DNA from: Xenophilus azovorans DSM 13620 | Lineage (GTDB): Bacteria; Pseudomonadota; Gammaproteobacteria; Burkholderiales; Burkholderiaceae_C | Length of the DNA stretch: 64,000 nucleotides | Direction: 5' to 3' | Assembly: GCF_000745855.1 (NCBI RefSeq) | Contig: NZ_JQKD01000027.1 | Location: 1-64,000, forward strand | Shown: positions 34,963 to 44,466 of the stretch, one piece after another | Position numbering within the stretch: the stretch's first letter is position 1 | Layout: each line of letters opens with the position of its first letter | The notes under the pieces: model-generated | The model's database searches: none | Seen by the model: the letters and a program-made list of their open reading frames with translations, nothing else | What the model was told of the DNA's origin: nothing | Program-made: the position numbers and the translations under genes

Positions 34963-37773
34963 ATGACGATGCCCGCCGCTTCTCTTGCCGCCGGATCCGC
35001 AGACACCGCCCCCTCTTCCGACACTCCCGCCGCCGCGCACGCCTGGCATGCGCTGGCGGCCGACGCCGCGCTCCAGCGCCTGGGCGCCTCGGGCGACGGG
35101 CTGCACGCCGACGAGGCGCGCCGGCGCCTGGCGCACCACGGCCCCAACGAACTGCCCACCGCGGCGCGCGTCTCGCCGCTGCGCCGCTTCCTGTCGCAGT
35201 TCCAGAACGCGCTGATCCTGTTCCTGCTGGCCGCCGCGGTGCTGGCGGGCGCGCTCGGCCACCTGGTGGACGCGGCGGTGATCGTCGGCGTCGTGCTGGT
35301 CAACGCCGTCGTCGGCTTCGTGCAGGAAGGCAAGGCCGAGGAGGCGATGGACGCGCTGCGCGCCATGCTGGCCCCGCATGCCCGCGTGCTGCGCGACGGC
35401 CACCGCGCCCAGGTGCCGGTGGCCGAGCTGGTGCCGGGCGACGTGGTGCTGCTGGAGGCCGGCGACCGCGTGCCGGCCGACCTGCGCCTGCTGCGCGCCC
35501 GCGGTCTGCTGGTGGACGAGGCGGTGCTCACCGGCGAGTCCGTCGCCAGCGTGAAGCACGAGGGCCCCGTCGCCGCCGACGCGGCGCTGGGCGACCGCGC
35601 ATCGATGGCCTATTCCGGCACGCTGGTGGCGGCCGGGCAGGCGCAGGGCGTGGTGGTGGCCACCGGCCGCCACACCGAGATCGGCCACATCAGCAGCCTG
35701 CTGGGCTCGGTGCAGTCGCTGGTCACGCCGCTGCTGCGGCAGATCGATGCCTTCGGCCGGCGCTTCACGCTGTTCTGCATCGCGGGCGCGGCGCTGCTGT
35801 TCGCCTTCGCGGTCGGCGTGCAGGGCGCGGCGTGGCTCGACGCGCTGATGGTGGTGGTCGCCATCGCGGTGAGCCTGGTGCCCGAGGGCCTGCCGGCCGT
35901 CATCACCATCACGCTGGCCATCGGCGTGCGGCGCATGGCGGCGCGGCGCGCCATCGTGCGCCGGCTGCCGGCGGTGGAGACGCTGGGCGCCACCACCGTC
36001 ATCTGCTCCGACAAGACGGGCACGCTCACGCGCAACGAGATGACGGCCAGCCGCGTGGTGGCCGACGGCGTGACGATCGCCGTCAGCGGCTCGGGCTACG
36101 CGCCGGTGGGCGCGCTCGAACTGCCGCCCGGCTGCGGCGCCCTGCCCGCCCACGCGCGCCGGCTGATCGAATGCGGCCTGCTGTGCAACGACGCGCAGCT
36201 CGCGCAGCAGGGCGGCGAATGGAAGGTCGACGGCGACCCGATGGAAGGCGCCCTGGTGGCGCTGGCGGTGAAGGCCGGCCTGGACGCCGCCGCGCTGCGC
36301 GCCGGCCACCCGCGCAGCGACGAGATCCCCTTCGACGCGCAGCACCGCTTCATGGCCACGCTGCATGCGCGCGCCGATGGCAGCGCCGAGCTGCTGGTCA
36401 AGGGCGCGCCCGAACGCGTGCTGGCGATGAGCACCGGCCAGCTCGACGCGCACGGCCAGGTCCGGCCGCTGCAGCCCGCGCAGTGGGAGGCCGCCATCGC
36501 CGAGGCCGCCGCCGCCGGCGAGCGCGTGCTCGGCTTCGCCGCCCGCCGGCTGCCTGCCCTGCCCGACGGCGCCGACGCGCTGGACTTCGGCGACGTGCGC
36601 GAACTGGTGTTCCTCGGCGTCATCGGCTTCATCGACCCGCCGCGCGCCGAGGCCACCGCCGCCGTGGCCGACTGCCGCAGCGCCGGCATCGCCGTGAAGA
36701 TGATCACCGGCGACCATGCCGCCACCGCCGCCGCCATCGCCGCGCAGCTCGGCCTGGCCGAGCGGCCGGTGGTCGCCACCGGCGCCGACGTGGACGCCGC
36801 CAGCGACGAGGAACTGCGCGGCCTGGCGCGACGCGCCAGCGTCTTCGCCCGCACCAACCCCGAGCACAAGCTGCGCGTGGTGCGCGCCCTGCAGGCCGAG
36901 GGCCAGGTGGTGGCGATGACGGGCGACGGCGTGAACGACGCGCCCTCGCTCAAGCAGGCCGACGTGGGCGTGGCGATGGGCCACAAGGGCACCGACGCCG
37001 CCAAGGAGGCGGCGCAGATCGTGCTGGCCGACGACAACTTCGCCAGCATCGTCGCCGCCGTGAGCGAGGGCCGCACCGTCTACGACAACATCCGCAAGGT
37101 GATCGCCTGGACGCTGCCGAGCAACGGCGGCGAGGTGCTGGCCATCGTCGCCGCCATGCTGCTGGGCCTGACGCTGCCCATGACCACGCCGCAGATCCTG
37201 TGGATCAACATGATCCTGACCATCTCGCTGGGCCTGGTGCTGGCCTTCGAGCCGCCCGAGCCGGGCGTGATGCAGCGCCCGCCGCGCCGGCCCGAGGCGC
37301 CGCTGCTCTCGCCCTTCATGCTGTGGCGGGTGGCGGTGGTGTCGCTGCTGTTCATGGCCGGCAGCTTCGGCATCTTCTTCTGGGCCATGCACCGCGGCCA
37401 CTCGGTGGAGCTGGCGCGCACCATGGTCGTCAACACGCTGTGCGTGCTGGAGATCTTCTACCTCTTCAACGTACGCTACCTGCACATGCGCTCCTTCACC
37501 TGGCGCGGCGCCAGGGGCACGCCGGCGGTGCTGGCGGCGGTGGCGCTGGTGGTGGCGGCGCAGCTCGCCTTCACCTACGCGCCATGGATGCAGCGCCTGT
37601 TCGACTCGCGCGCCGTGCCGCTGGTGGACGGCGCGGCGATCCTCGCCATCGGCCTGGCCTGCATGGTGCTGCTGGAGATCGAGAAGGCGCTGCTGCGCCG
37701 CTGGGGCGTGTTCGAGGAACTGGCCGCGCCCCGCCCTTCGTCCTCGTCGTCCACCCGGGAGTCCTTCACATGA
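34963..37773 (+). CDS. Cation-transporting P-type ATPase (P2 type)
   Basis: A 936-aa P2-type ATPase of the Ca2+/PMR1-like branch. The N-terminal ATPase domain has LGASGDGLHADEARRRLAHHGPNELP; the membrane motif is VPEGLPAVITITLA (306 onward), the phosphorylated Asp350 is in SDKTGTLTRNEM, and the hinge is MTGDGVNDAPSLKQADVGVAMG. Ca2+ or Mn2+ are possible ions. The ATG at 34963 opens the run after the FNR-like site. The gene overlaps the universal stress protein gene by four bases. Confidence 0.92.
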   Translation: MTMPAASLAAGSADTAPSSDTPAAAHAWHALAADAALQRLGASGDGLHADEARRRLAHHGPNELPTAARVSPLRRFLSQFQNALILFLLAAAVLAGALGHLVDAAVIVGVVLVNAVVGFVQEGKAEEAMDALRAMLAPHARVLRDGHRAQVPVAELVPGDVVLLEAGDRVPADLRLLRARGLLVDEAVLTGESVASVKHEGPVAADAALGDRASMAYSGTLVAAGQAQGVVVATGRHTEIGHISSLLGSVQSLVTPLLRQIDAFGRRFTLFCIAGAALLFAFAVGVQGAAWLDALMVVVAIAVSLVPEGLPAVITITLAIGVRRMAARRAIVRRLPAVETLGATTVICSDKTGTLTRNEMTASRVVADGVTIAVSGSGYAPVGALELPPGCGALPAHARRLIECGLLCNDAQLAQQGGEWKVDGDPMEGALVALAVKAGLDAAALRAGHPRSDEIPFDAQHRFMATLHARADGSAELLVKGAPERVLAMSTGQLDAHGQVRPLQPAQWEAAIAEAAAAGERVLGFAARRLPALPDGADALDFGDVRELVFLGVIGFIDPPRAEATAAVADCRSAGIAVKMITGDHAATAAAIAAQLGLAERPVVATGADVDAASDEELRGLARRASVFARTNPEHKLRVVRALQAEGQVVAMTGDGVNDAPSLKQADVGVAMGHKGTDAAKEAAQIVLADDNFASIVAAVSEGRTVYDNIRKVIAWTLPSNGGEVLAIVAAMLLGLTLPMTTPQILWINMILTISLGLVLAFEPPEPGVMQRPPRRPEAPLLSPFMLWRVAVVSLLFMAGSFGIFFWAMHRGHSVELARTMVVNTLCVLEIFYLFNVRYLHMRSFTWRGARGTPAVLAAVALVVAAQLAFTYAPWMQRLFDSRAVPLVDGAAILAIGLACMVLLEIEKALLRRWGVFEELAAPRPSSSSSTRESFT

Positions 37774-38654
37774 ACGCATCAGCCTCCTCCTCCCCGCCGC
37801 CGGCCCTGCTGCTGGCCACCGACCTCGGCCCGCGCTGCGACCGCGCGCTCGACCGCTGCGTGCAGCTCGCGCGGCAGTGGAACGCGCCGGCCGTCGCGCT
37901 GACCGTGGTGGACCCGTCGCAGCAGCCGCCGCTGCGCCCCTTCGACCGCCAGCCGCAGCCCTCGCCGCTGTCGGTGGCCGAGCGGCGGCTGCGCTGCGAC
38001 CTGGCCGGCTCGCCGGTGGCGATGCGCGTGCGCGTCGAGCAGGGCGACGTGGCGGACAAGGTGATCGCCGCCGCGCAGGCCGAGGGCAGCGGCCTCGTGG
38101 TCACCGGCGTGGCGCGGCACGAGGCGCTCAGCCGCATCGTGCTGGGTTCCACCGTGGACGCGCTGGCGCGCCGCCTGCCGGTGCCGCTGCTGGTGGTGCG
38201 CTGCCGCGTGCGCGGCCCCTACCTGCAGGTGCGCGTGGCGACCGACTTCTCCGACGCCGCGCGACATGCGCTGGAGCAGGCGGCGCGCCTGTTCCCGCAG
38301 GCGCGCTTCACCGTCTTCCACGCCTTCGGCAACCCCTACCCGGTGCTGGCCGGCATGGACGCCGGCGAGGCCCGGCGCGCCGGCCACGACGCCGCCCAGC
38401 GCGAGATGCTGGCCTGGCTGGCCGAGGCCGACCTGCCGCAGGACACGCGCGAGCGCATCGAACTGGCGCTGGCGTACGGCGACGCCGCGCACCTGCTGTC
38501 GCAGCACGGCGAGCGCTGCCCGGAGGAGCTGATCGTGATGGGCACCCGCGGCCGCGGCGCCCTGGCCACGCTGCTCTTGGGCAGCACCGCGCAGCGCGCG
38601 CTGGAGATGGCCGAGGGGGACATGCTGGTCATCCCGCCTGCTCGAGACGCGTGA
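37770..38654 (+). CDS. Tandem universal stress protein
   Basis: A 294-aa protein with two UspA domains. The first starts PALLLATDLGPRCDRALDRCVQLA and ends in SRIVLGSTVDALARRLPVPLLVV; the second has VRVATDFSDAARHALEQAARL and IVMGTRGRGALATLLLGSTAQRALE, with the ATP-binding G-x2-G-x9-G(S/T) pattern. The ATGA overlap couples it to the ATPase. Usp proteins of this sort belong to low-oxygen survival regulons. Confidence 0.93.
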   Translation: MNASASSSPPPALLLATDLGPRCDRALDRCVQLARQWNAPAVALTVVDPSQQPPLRPFDRQPQPSPLSVAERRLRCDLAGSPVAMRVRVEQGDVADKVIAAAQAEGSGLVVTGVARHEALSRIVLGSTVDALARRLPVPLLVVRCRVRGPYLQVRVATDFSDAARHALEQAARLFPQARFTVFHAFGNPYPVLAGMDAGEARRAGHDAAQREMLAWLAEADLPQDTRERIELALAYGDAAHLLSQHGERCPEELIVMGTRGRGALATLLLGSTAQRALEMAEGDMLVIPPARDA

Positions 38655-38663
38655 GGCGGGTGG

Positions 38664-38951
38664 TCAGGCCGTCGGGCGCTGCTCGAAGGCGGGAGGCAGT
38701 TCCCCATCATCCGCCGCTTCGCCCACCTCGACACGCGTGACCTGCGCGGCCGGCGGCCCCTGCCGCGCCCAGCCGGCCAGCGCCTGCACGGCCGCCGCAT
38801 CGCCGGCAGCCACCGCCTCGACCGTGCCGTCGCGCCGGTTGCGCACCCAGCCACGCAGGCCCAGCGCCTCGGCCTGCTGCACCATGGCCCAGCGATAGCC
38901 CACGCCCTGCACGCGGCCGTGGATGACGAGATGCTGGCGGAGGTCCGGCAT
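38664..38951 (-). CDS. acyP: Acylphosphatase
   Basis: A 95-aa acylphosphatase with the [18 protein letters not shown] motif (catalytic Arg) and [17 protein letters not shown] (catalytic Asn). It hydrolyses acyl phosphates such as acetyl phosphate, which is notable beside the Pta-Ack genes. The start ATG at 38951 gives the standard length. It follows the FAD oxidoreductase gene with 23 bases between. Confidence 0.92.
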   Translation of the reverse strand: MPDLRQHLVIHGRVQGVGYRWAMVQQAEALGLRGWVRNRRDGTVEAVAAGDAAAVQALAGWARQGPPAAQVTRVEVGEAADDGELPPAFEQRPTA

Positions 38952-38974
38952 GGAAGGCTCCTGTTCGTTGCACG

Positions 38975-40264
38975 TCAGCCGCGCCCGAAGCGCCGAGGAT
39001 CGAAGGGCGCCAGCTCGGGCCAGGCGCGGCGCTCGGCCAGCAGCCGCGCCACCCACCGTCCGGTGCGCGCCGAGCCGCCCAGGCCCACGTGGCCATGGCC
39101 GAAGGCGAGCACCACGTCGTCGCTGCCGCGCGCCAGGCCGATGCAGGGCAGCCCGTCGGGCAGGCTGGGGCGGTGGCCCAGCCACGTCGTCACCTGCGCG
39201 GGCGGGACATCGAGCGCCGGGAACATCGAGGCCAGGTGCCGGCGCAGGATCTCGGCGCGCCGCCAGTCGGGCGCCGCCGCCAGGCCGGCGATTTCCACTT
39301 GGCCGGCGGCGCGCAGGCCGTCGCGCATCGCGTGCACGATCAGCTTGCCGTCGGCGGCCATCATCGGCGTGCGCGGGCCGGGCGCCGTCACGCCCGGCAG
39401 CACGACGTGGTAGCCGCGCTCCGATTCGAGCGGCACCGGCGTGCCCGCCTGCGCCGCCAAGTCCCCCGAACGCGCGCCGGCGCTGATGACGGCAGCGTCG
39501 GCCGGCAGCTCGCCCGCATCCGTCAGCACGGCGCGCAGACGGCCGCCCTCGATGCGCAGGCCGGTCGCGCGGGCTGCGCGGCGCCGTGCGCCCATGCGCT
39601 CGGCATGGCGCGCCAGCGCGGCCACGTAGGCGCCCGGCTGGCGGCAGTGGCCGGCCTCGGGCACGAAGATGCCGAGCGTGTAGCGCGCGTCGAGGTCGGG
39701 TTCATGCGCCCGCAGTTCGGGCTCGGCCCATTCCTCCCACTGCACGCCGCAGCGGGCCCGCACGCGCCAGGCCAGCGCATCGCCCTCGAATTCGGCGCGC
39801 GAGCGGTACACGTGCAGCAGGCCGCGCTGCTCGACCAGCTCGGGCACGCCGGCCTCCCGCGCCAGCTCGCTGTGCAGCGCAGGCGCGTCCGCGAGCAGGG
39901 TGCGCAGCGCCTCGGCGATGCGCTGCACGCGCGCCTCGGTCCAGCCCGAGGCGAGGTAGCGCAGCAGCCACGGCAGCGCGCGCGGCAGGTGGCCCCAGCG
40001 CACCGCCAGCGGGCCGAGCGGATCGGCCAGCCAGCCGGGCACCTTGCGCCAGGCGCCGGGCAGCGCCGGCGGCACCACCGAATGCGAGGAGAACCAGCCG
40101 GCGTTGCCGAAGCTGCTCGCCTGTTCGCCGCCCGGCTCGCCGGGCTCCAGCAGCGTGACCTGCAGCCCGCGCCGCAGCGCCTCGATGGCGCTGGCGCAGC
40201 CCACCGCGCCGGCGCCGATCACCACCACGTGGCGCTGTCCGCCGCCCGATGCCGTCGTGCTCAT
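38975..40264 (-). CDS. D-amino-acid dehydrogenase-like FAD oxidoreductase
   Basis: A 429-aa DAO-family flavoprotein. The dinucleotide fold is [22 protein letters not shown], followed by [20 protein letters not shown] as in DadA. FAD contacts near the end are [18 protein letters not shown]. DadA itself deaminates D-amino acids to the respiratory chain. No alanine racemase or Lrp gene is beside it, so the substrate may differ. Confidence 0.87.
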   Translation of the reverse strand: MSTTASGGGQRHVVVIGAGAVGCASAIEALRRGLQVTLLEPGEPGGEQASSFGNAGWFSSHSVVPPALPGAWRKVPGWLADPLGPLAVRWGHLPRALPWLLRYLASGWTEARVQRIAEALRTLLADAPALHSELAREAGVPELVEQRGLLHVYRSRAEFEGDALAWRVRARCGVQWEEWAEPELRAHEPDLDARYTLGIFVPEAGHCRQPGAYVAALARHAERMGARRRAARATGLRIEGGRLRAVLTDAGELPADAAVISAGARSGDLAAQAGTPVPLESERGYHVVLPGVTAPGPRTPMMAADGKLIVHAMRDGLRAAGQVEIAGLAAAPDWRRAEILRRHLASMFPALDVPPAQVTTWLGHRPSLPDGLPCIGLARGSDDVVLAFGHGHVGLGGSARTGRWVARLLAERRAWPELAPFDPRRFGRG

Positions 40265-40295
40265 GCAGGGATGGTAGGCACGGCCGCGCCGGGCT

Positions 40296-41951
40296 TCATC
40301 GGCGGTGCCTGAAAGTCCACAGCAGCACGATGAGCGCAGCCACCGTGAGCGCCAGGCCGAGCAGCCCGAAGACGGGAATGCCGCCCCACGTCGGCCCCCA
40401 GCCCAGCACCCGCGGCGCCAGGCCGAGCACGAAGGCGGCGGCCACGATGGCGATGGCCAGCCGGGTGGCCGCACGCTCCAGTGCATCGGCGATGCGGTCG
40501 AAGTGCCGCACCTCCACCTCGGCATGCACCCGGCCTTGCTTGAGGTGATGCAGCACGAGCCGCAGCACCTGCGGCAGGTCGTCGGCCATGTCGTAGAGCT
40601 GCGCGGCCGCGGCCCTGCCGCGCGCGCCGACGGCACCCGCCGAATAGCGCGCAGCCATGGCGCTGCGCACCATCGGCGCCACGGTGGCGACGAGATCGAG
40701 CGCCGGGTCGAGCCGCCTGAGCATGCCGTCGGCCGTCGCCAGCGCCTTGAACAGCAGCGCCAGGTCGGCCGGCAGGTACAGGCTCGCGCCGCGCACGATG
40801 GCCATGAAGTCGTCGATCGCCTGCACCAGGTCGTGCACGCCGCCGCCGTGCCGGGCGACGAAGCGCTCGGCGCCGGCCGCGAGCGCGGCGACGTCCGGCG
40901 CGCCGCCCTCGGAAAGATCGAGCATCACGCCGACCAGCGCATCCGCGTCGCCGCCGACGATGGCGGCCAGCAGCGACAGCAGCTGCTCGCGCCGCCGCGG
41001 CGACAGGCGACCGACCATGCCGAAGTCGATGAAGGCCACGCGATCGCCCGGCAGCGCGAAGAGGTTGCCCGGATGCGGATCGGCATGGAAGACGCCGCCG
41101 TCCAGCACCATCTGCAGGAAGGCCTGCGCACCGCGCCGGGCCACGCGCGGGCCGTCCAGCCCCTGCGCCGCGAGCTGCGCGGAATCGCCTGGCGTCACGC
41201 CCTCGACGAAATCCATCGCCAGCACGCGCTCGGTCGTGTAGGCCCAATGGATGCGGGGGATGCACACGTCCCCGCGCCCGGCCAGCTCGGCGGCCACGGC
41301 CTCGGTGTTGCGCGCCTCCTGCGTCAGGTCCATCTCCTCGCGCAGCGCCGCGTGCAGTTCGGCCAGCACCTCGCGCGGGCGGTAGCGCGTGAGCGCCGGC
41401 CAGTGCTCCGCCGCCAGCGCGACGAGCTGGCCCAGCAGCCGCAGGTCGGCATCGATGCGGCGGCGCAGGCCGGGCCGGCGCACCTTCAGCGCGATGGCGC
41501 GGCCGTCCGGCAGCTGTGCGCGGTACACCTGGGCCATCGACGCGGCCGCGATCGGCTCGTGCGCGAAGCCGGGGAAGATGCCGTCCACCGGCCCGCCCAG
41601 GTCCGCCTCCAGGCGCGGGCCGATCTCCTCCCAGGGGACAGGCGCGGCGGCGGCATGCAGGCGCTCCAGCTCGCGCGTCCACTCCGGCGGCAGCAGGTCG
41701 GCACGGGTGGCCAGCATCTGGCCCAGCTTGACGAAGGTCGGCCCCAGTTGCTCCAGCGCCATGCGCAGGCGCTGCGCGGTACTCGCCTCGCGCACCTCCG
41801 CGCTGAGGGCATCGTCGCCGCCGCCGGCCGGCAGCCAGCCGGCCAGGCGCAGGCGCCGGGCCACGTCGCCCAGCCCGTGCCGCAGCAGCACGCCGACGAT
41901 TTCCTGCAGGCGCTGGCGATCGCGCACGGCGACCATGGCGGTCTGGAGCAT
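40296..41951 (-). CDS. UbiB/ABC1-family atypical kinase-like protein
   Basis: A 551-aa ADCK/UbiB-family protein. The family K-x-G-Q motif is KLGQ (75-78), with an AAASMAQVYRAQL Ala-rich loop, KVRRPG (nucleotide-binding Lys), HADPHPGNLF and IDFGMVGRLSP. Two membrane helices lie at the C-terminus (about 505-545). In E. coli UbiB supports ubiquinone synthesis. As the usual ubiE/ubiJ neighbours are missing, this may be a second family member. The start at 41951 (MLQTAMVAVRD) is preferred to longer versions. Confidence 0.85.
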   Translation of the reverse strand: MLQTAMVAVRDRQRLQEIVGVLLRHGLGDVARRLRLAGWLPAGGGDDALSAEVREASTAQRLRMALEQLGPTFVKLGQMLATRADLLPPEWTRELERLHAAAAPVPWEEIGPRLEADLGGPVDGIFPGFAHEPIAAASMAQVYRAQLPDGRAIALKVRRPGLRRRIDADLRLLGQLVALAAEHWPALTRYRPREVLAELHAALREEMDLTQEARNTEAVAAELAGRGDVCIPRIHWAYTTERVLAMDFVEGVTPGDSAQLAAQGLDGPRVARRGAQAFLQMVLDGGVFHADPHPGNLFALPGDRVAFIDFGMVGRLSPRRREQLLSLLAAIVGGDADALVGVMLDLSEGGAPDVAALAAGAERFVARHGGGVHDLVQAIDDFMAIVRGASLYLPADLALLFKALATADGMLRRLDPALDLVATVAPMVRSAMAARYSAGAVGARGRAAAAQLYDMADDLPQVLRLVLHHLKQGRVHAEVEVRHFDRIADALERAATRLAIAIVAAAFVLGLAPRVLGWGPTWGGIPVFGLLGLALTVAALIVLLWTFRHRR

Positions 41952-42025
41952 GGGGATTCCGGAGGAAGGCAGAGGTAACGAACGGACAAGGATAGCGGCG
42001 CAGGCCGGGCCTATCATGCCGGCCG

Positions 42026-43060
42026 ATGCCCCGATCGCCACTCGCTCCCCTGCCCTTCGAGGGCGCCATCACCGACGTCGCCGGCCTGGAGGTCGGCCAT
42101 TTCACCGACACCCGCCGGCCCACCGGCTGCACTGTCGTCATCGCCCGCGAGGGCGCGGTGGCCGGCGTGGACGTGCGCGGCGCCGCGCCCGGCACGCGCG
42201 AGACCGACCTGCTCGCGCCCGGCAACCTGGTGCAGCAGGTGCATGCCATCGTGCTGGCCGGCGGCAGCGCCTGGGGCCTGGCCGCGGCCGACGGCGCCGT
42301 GCGCTGGCTGGAGGAGCACGGCGTGGGCCTGGACGTGCGCTTCGGCACGCTGCCCATCGTGCCCGCCGCCGTGCTGTTCGATCTGCCGCTCTCCCATTCA
42401 GGCGATGCGCGCATCCGCCCCGACGCCGCGGCCGGCCACGCCGCCTGCGCCGCCGCCGGCACGCAGGCGCCGGCCGAAGGCAACGTGGGCGCCGGCGCCG
42501 GCGCGCTGGTGGGCAAGCTCTTCGGCGCGCAGCACGCGATGAAGGGCGGCATCGGCACCGCCTCGGTGAAGGTCGGCGGCCTCACGGTCGGCGCGCTGAT
42601 CGCCGTCAATGCGCTGGGCGACGTGATCGACCCCGACACCGGCGCCGTGCTGGCCGGCGCGCGCACCGACGACGGCCGCGCCCTGCGCGACACGCGCCGC
42701 AGCCTGCTGCGCGGCGAACTGCCGCGGCCGCTGCTGGCGGGCACCAACACCACCATCGGCGTGGTCGCCACCGACGCTCGGATCACCAAGGTGCAGGCCA
42801 ACCGCCTGGCCAGCGTGGCGCACGACGGCCTGGCGCGCGCCATCAACCCGGTGCACACCATGAGCGACGGCGACACGCTGTTCGCGCTGGCCACCGGCCG
42901 CGTGCCGCTGGCCGACGACGGTCCGGGCATGACGGTGCTGTCCGTCATGGCGGCCGAGGCGGTCGCCCGCGCCACCGTGCGCGCGGTGCGCGCGGCGCAG
43001 GGCGTGCGCGTGGGCGGGATGCACTTCCCCGCCATGGCGGACCTGGACGCGCGGGGCTGA
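42026..43060 (+). CDS. P1 (DmpA) family peptidase
   Basis: A 344-aa P1-family aminopeptidase/amidase, Ntn-hydrolase-like. It opens ITDVAGLEVGHFTDTRRPTGCTVVI and contains VHAIVLAGGSAWGLAAADG, then GNVGAGAGALVGK. The self-cleavage nucleophile is expected at Thr242 or Thr243 in GTNTTIGVVATDA, where DmpA has Ser250. No leader peptide, so it is cytoplasmic. Two bases separate it from the TAXI gene, an operon partner. Confidence 0.87.
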   Translation: MPRSPLAPLPFEGAITDVAGLEVGHFTDTRRPTGCTVVIAREGAVAGVDVRGAAPGTRETDLLAPGNLVQQVHAIVLAGGSAWGLAAADGAVRWLEEHGVGLDVRFGTLPIVPAAVLFDLPLSHSGDARIRPDAAAGHAACAAAGTQAPAEGNVGAGAGALVGKLFGAQHAMKGGIGTASVKVGGLTVGALIAVNALGDVIDPDTGAVLAGARTDDGRALRDTRRSLLRGELPRPLLAGTNTTIGVVATDARITKVQANRLASVAHDGLARAINPVHTMSDGDTLFALATGRVPLADDGPGMTVLSVMAAEAVARATVRAVRAAQGVRVGGMHFPAMADLDARG

Positions 43061-43062
43061 GC

Positions 43063-44466
43063 ATGCGCGTGCCCCGCTTCGTCAAGCTCGCGGTGCTGGC
43101 GGTGCGCGACCTGATCGCGTCGGCCGGGCCGGTGGTCTTCATCGTCATCGGCGTGCTGATCGCCGCCTACGTCTACCTGGAGCCGCAGCCGCCGAAGACG
43201 GTGCGGCTGGCCACCGGCCCGGCCGGCAGCGCGTACGCCGAATTCGGCCGGCGCTACGCCACTGCCCTGCGCGCCAACGGCATCACGGTGGTCGAGCAGG
43301 CCACCAGCGGCTCGCTGGACAACCTGCGCCTGCTGCGCGAGGGGCAGGCCGACGTGGGCTTCGTGCGCGGCGGCGCGGCCGACCCGGTGGCCGACGAGGA
43401 GGCGGGGCTGACCTCGCTGGGCGCCCTGTTCTACGAGCCGCTGTGGATCTTCTACCGGCAGGAGGCGCTGCCCGAGCCGACGCCCGCGCGGTCCGCACGG
43501 CCGGCGCGGCGCAGCGCGCCCGCCATCACCTCGCTGGCGCAGTTGAAGGACCTGCGGGTGAACGTGGGCACCCCCGGCAGCGGCGTGCCGGAGGTGTTCG
43601 AACGGATGCTGCGCGCCAACCGGCTCGACCCGCCGCAGATGCGGCTGTCGCAGCTCGAGCAGGCACCCGCCACCGAGGCGCTGGAAGCCGGCCTGCTCGA
43701 CGTGGTGGTGCTCGCCTCGGCGCCGCAGTCGCCGCTGGTGCAGCGGCTGCTGCGCACGCCGGGCGTCGCGCTGGCCGACCTGGGCCAGGCCGAGGCGTAC
43801 ACGCGCATCTTCCCCTTCTTCTCGGCGGTGGACCTGCCGCGCGGCGTGGTCGACCTGGCGGCCGACGTGCCGCCGCACGACGTGGCCATGCTGGCCGCCA
43901 CCACTTCGCTGCTCACGCGCGAGGACACGCACCCCGCCCTGCGCCAGCTCTTCGCGCAGGCGGCGCAGGGCATCCACAGCGGCGCCGGCTGGTTCAACGG
44001 CGCGCGCGACTTCCCCAACACCCGCACCAGCGAGCTGCCCGTCAGCCCCGAGGGCGACCGCGCCATCAACGGCACGCCGCCCTTCTGGCAGCGCTTCCTG
44101 CCCTTCTGGGCCAGCAACCTGGTCGAGCGCATGTGGCTGGTGCTCGGCGGCCTGGTCGTGCTGCTGCTGCCGCTGTCGCGCATCGTGCCGCCGCTGTACA
44201 CCTTCCGCGTGCGGCGGCGCGTGTTCCGCTGGTACGCGCGGCTGCGCGAGATCGAGGCCAAGGTGGACGCCGGCACCGGCGAGCGCAACGAGCTGCTGGA
44301 CGAACTGGACGAGCTGGACCGCGTCGCCAACAAGGTGACGGTGCCGCTCTCGTACGCGCAGGAGCTCTACATGCTGCGCAACAACATCCACGCGGTGCGC
44401 AAGCGGCTGCTGGCGAAGCGCCCGGCAGCGGCGGGCACGGGACCCGCACCATCGCCGTCACCGTGA
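43063..44466 (+). CDS. TAXI-family TRAP substrate-binding protein with membrane anchors
   Basis: A 467-aa protein with an N-terminal anchor (about 20-40, PVVFIVIGVLIAAYVYL) and the TAXI receptor domain (VRLATGPAGSAYAEFGRRYA, then LREGQADVGFVRGGAAD). A second helix (about 357-375, RMWLVLGGLVVLLLPLS) is followed by a charged C-terminal helix, a form unlike soluble TRAP receptors. No TRAP permease genes are nearby, so a sensory role is possible. The gene runs into the MFS gene end by nine bases. Confidence 0.83.
   Translation: MRVPRFVKLAVLAVRDLIASAGPVVFIVIGVLIAAYVYLEPQPPKTVRLATGPAGSAYAEFGRRYATALRANGITVVEQATSGSLDNLRLLREGQADVGFVRGGAADPVADEEAGLTSLGALFYEPLWIFYRQEALPEPTPARSARPARRSAPAITSLAQLKDLRVNVGTPGSGVPEVFERMLRANRLDPPQMRLSQLEQAPATEALEAGLLDVVVLASAPQSPLVQRLLRTPGVALADLGQAEAYTRIFPFFSAVDLPRGVVDLAADVPPHDVAMLAATTSLLTREDTHPALRQLFAQAAQGIHSGAGWFNGARDFPNTRTSELPVSPEGDRAINGTPPFWQRFLPFWASNLVERMWLVLGGLVVLLLPLSRIVPPLYTFRVRRRVFRWYARLREIEAKVDAGTGERNELLDELDELDRVANKVTVPLSYAQELYMLRNNIHAVRKRLLAKRPAAAGTGPAPSPSP

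Noticed and set aside
33010-37779. Long minus-strand open frame continuing upstream of phaC through the cation ATPase
   Set aside because: The part upstream of 34725 is antisense to a fully conserved ATPase and has no protein-like pattern; only the PHA synthase part is real.
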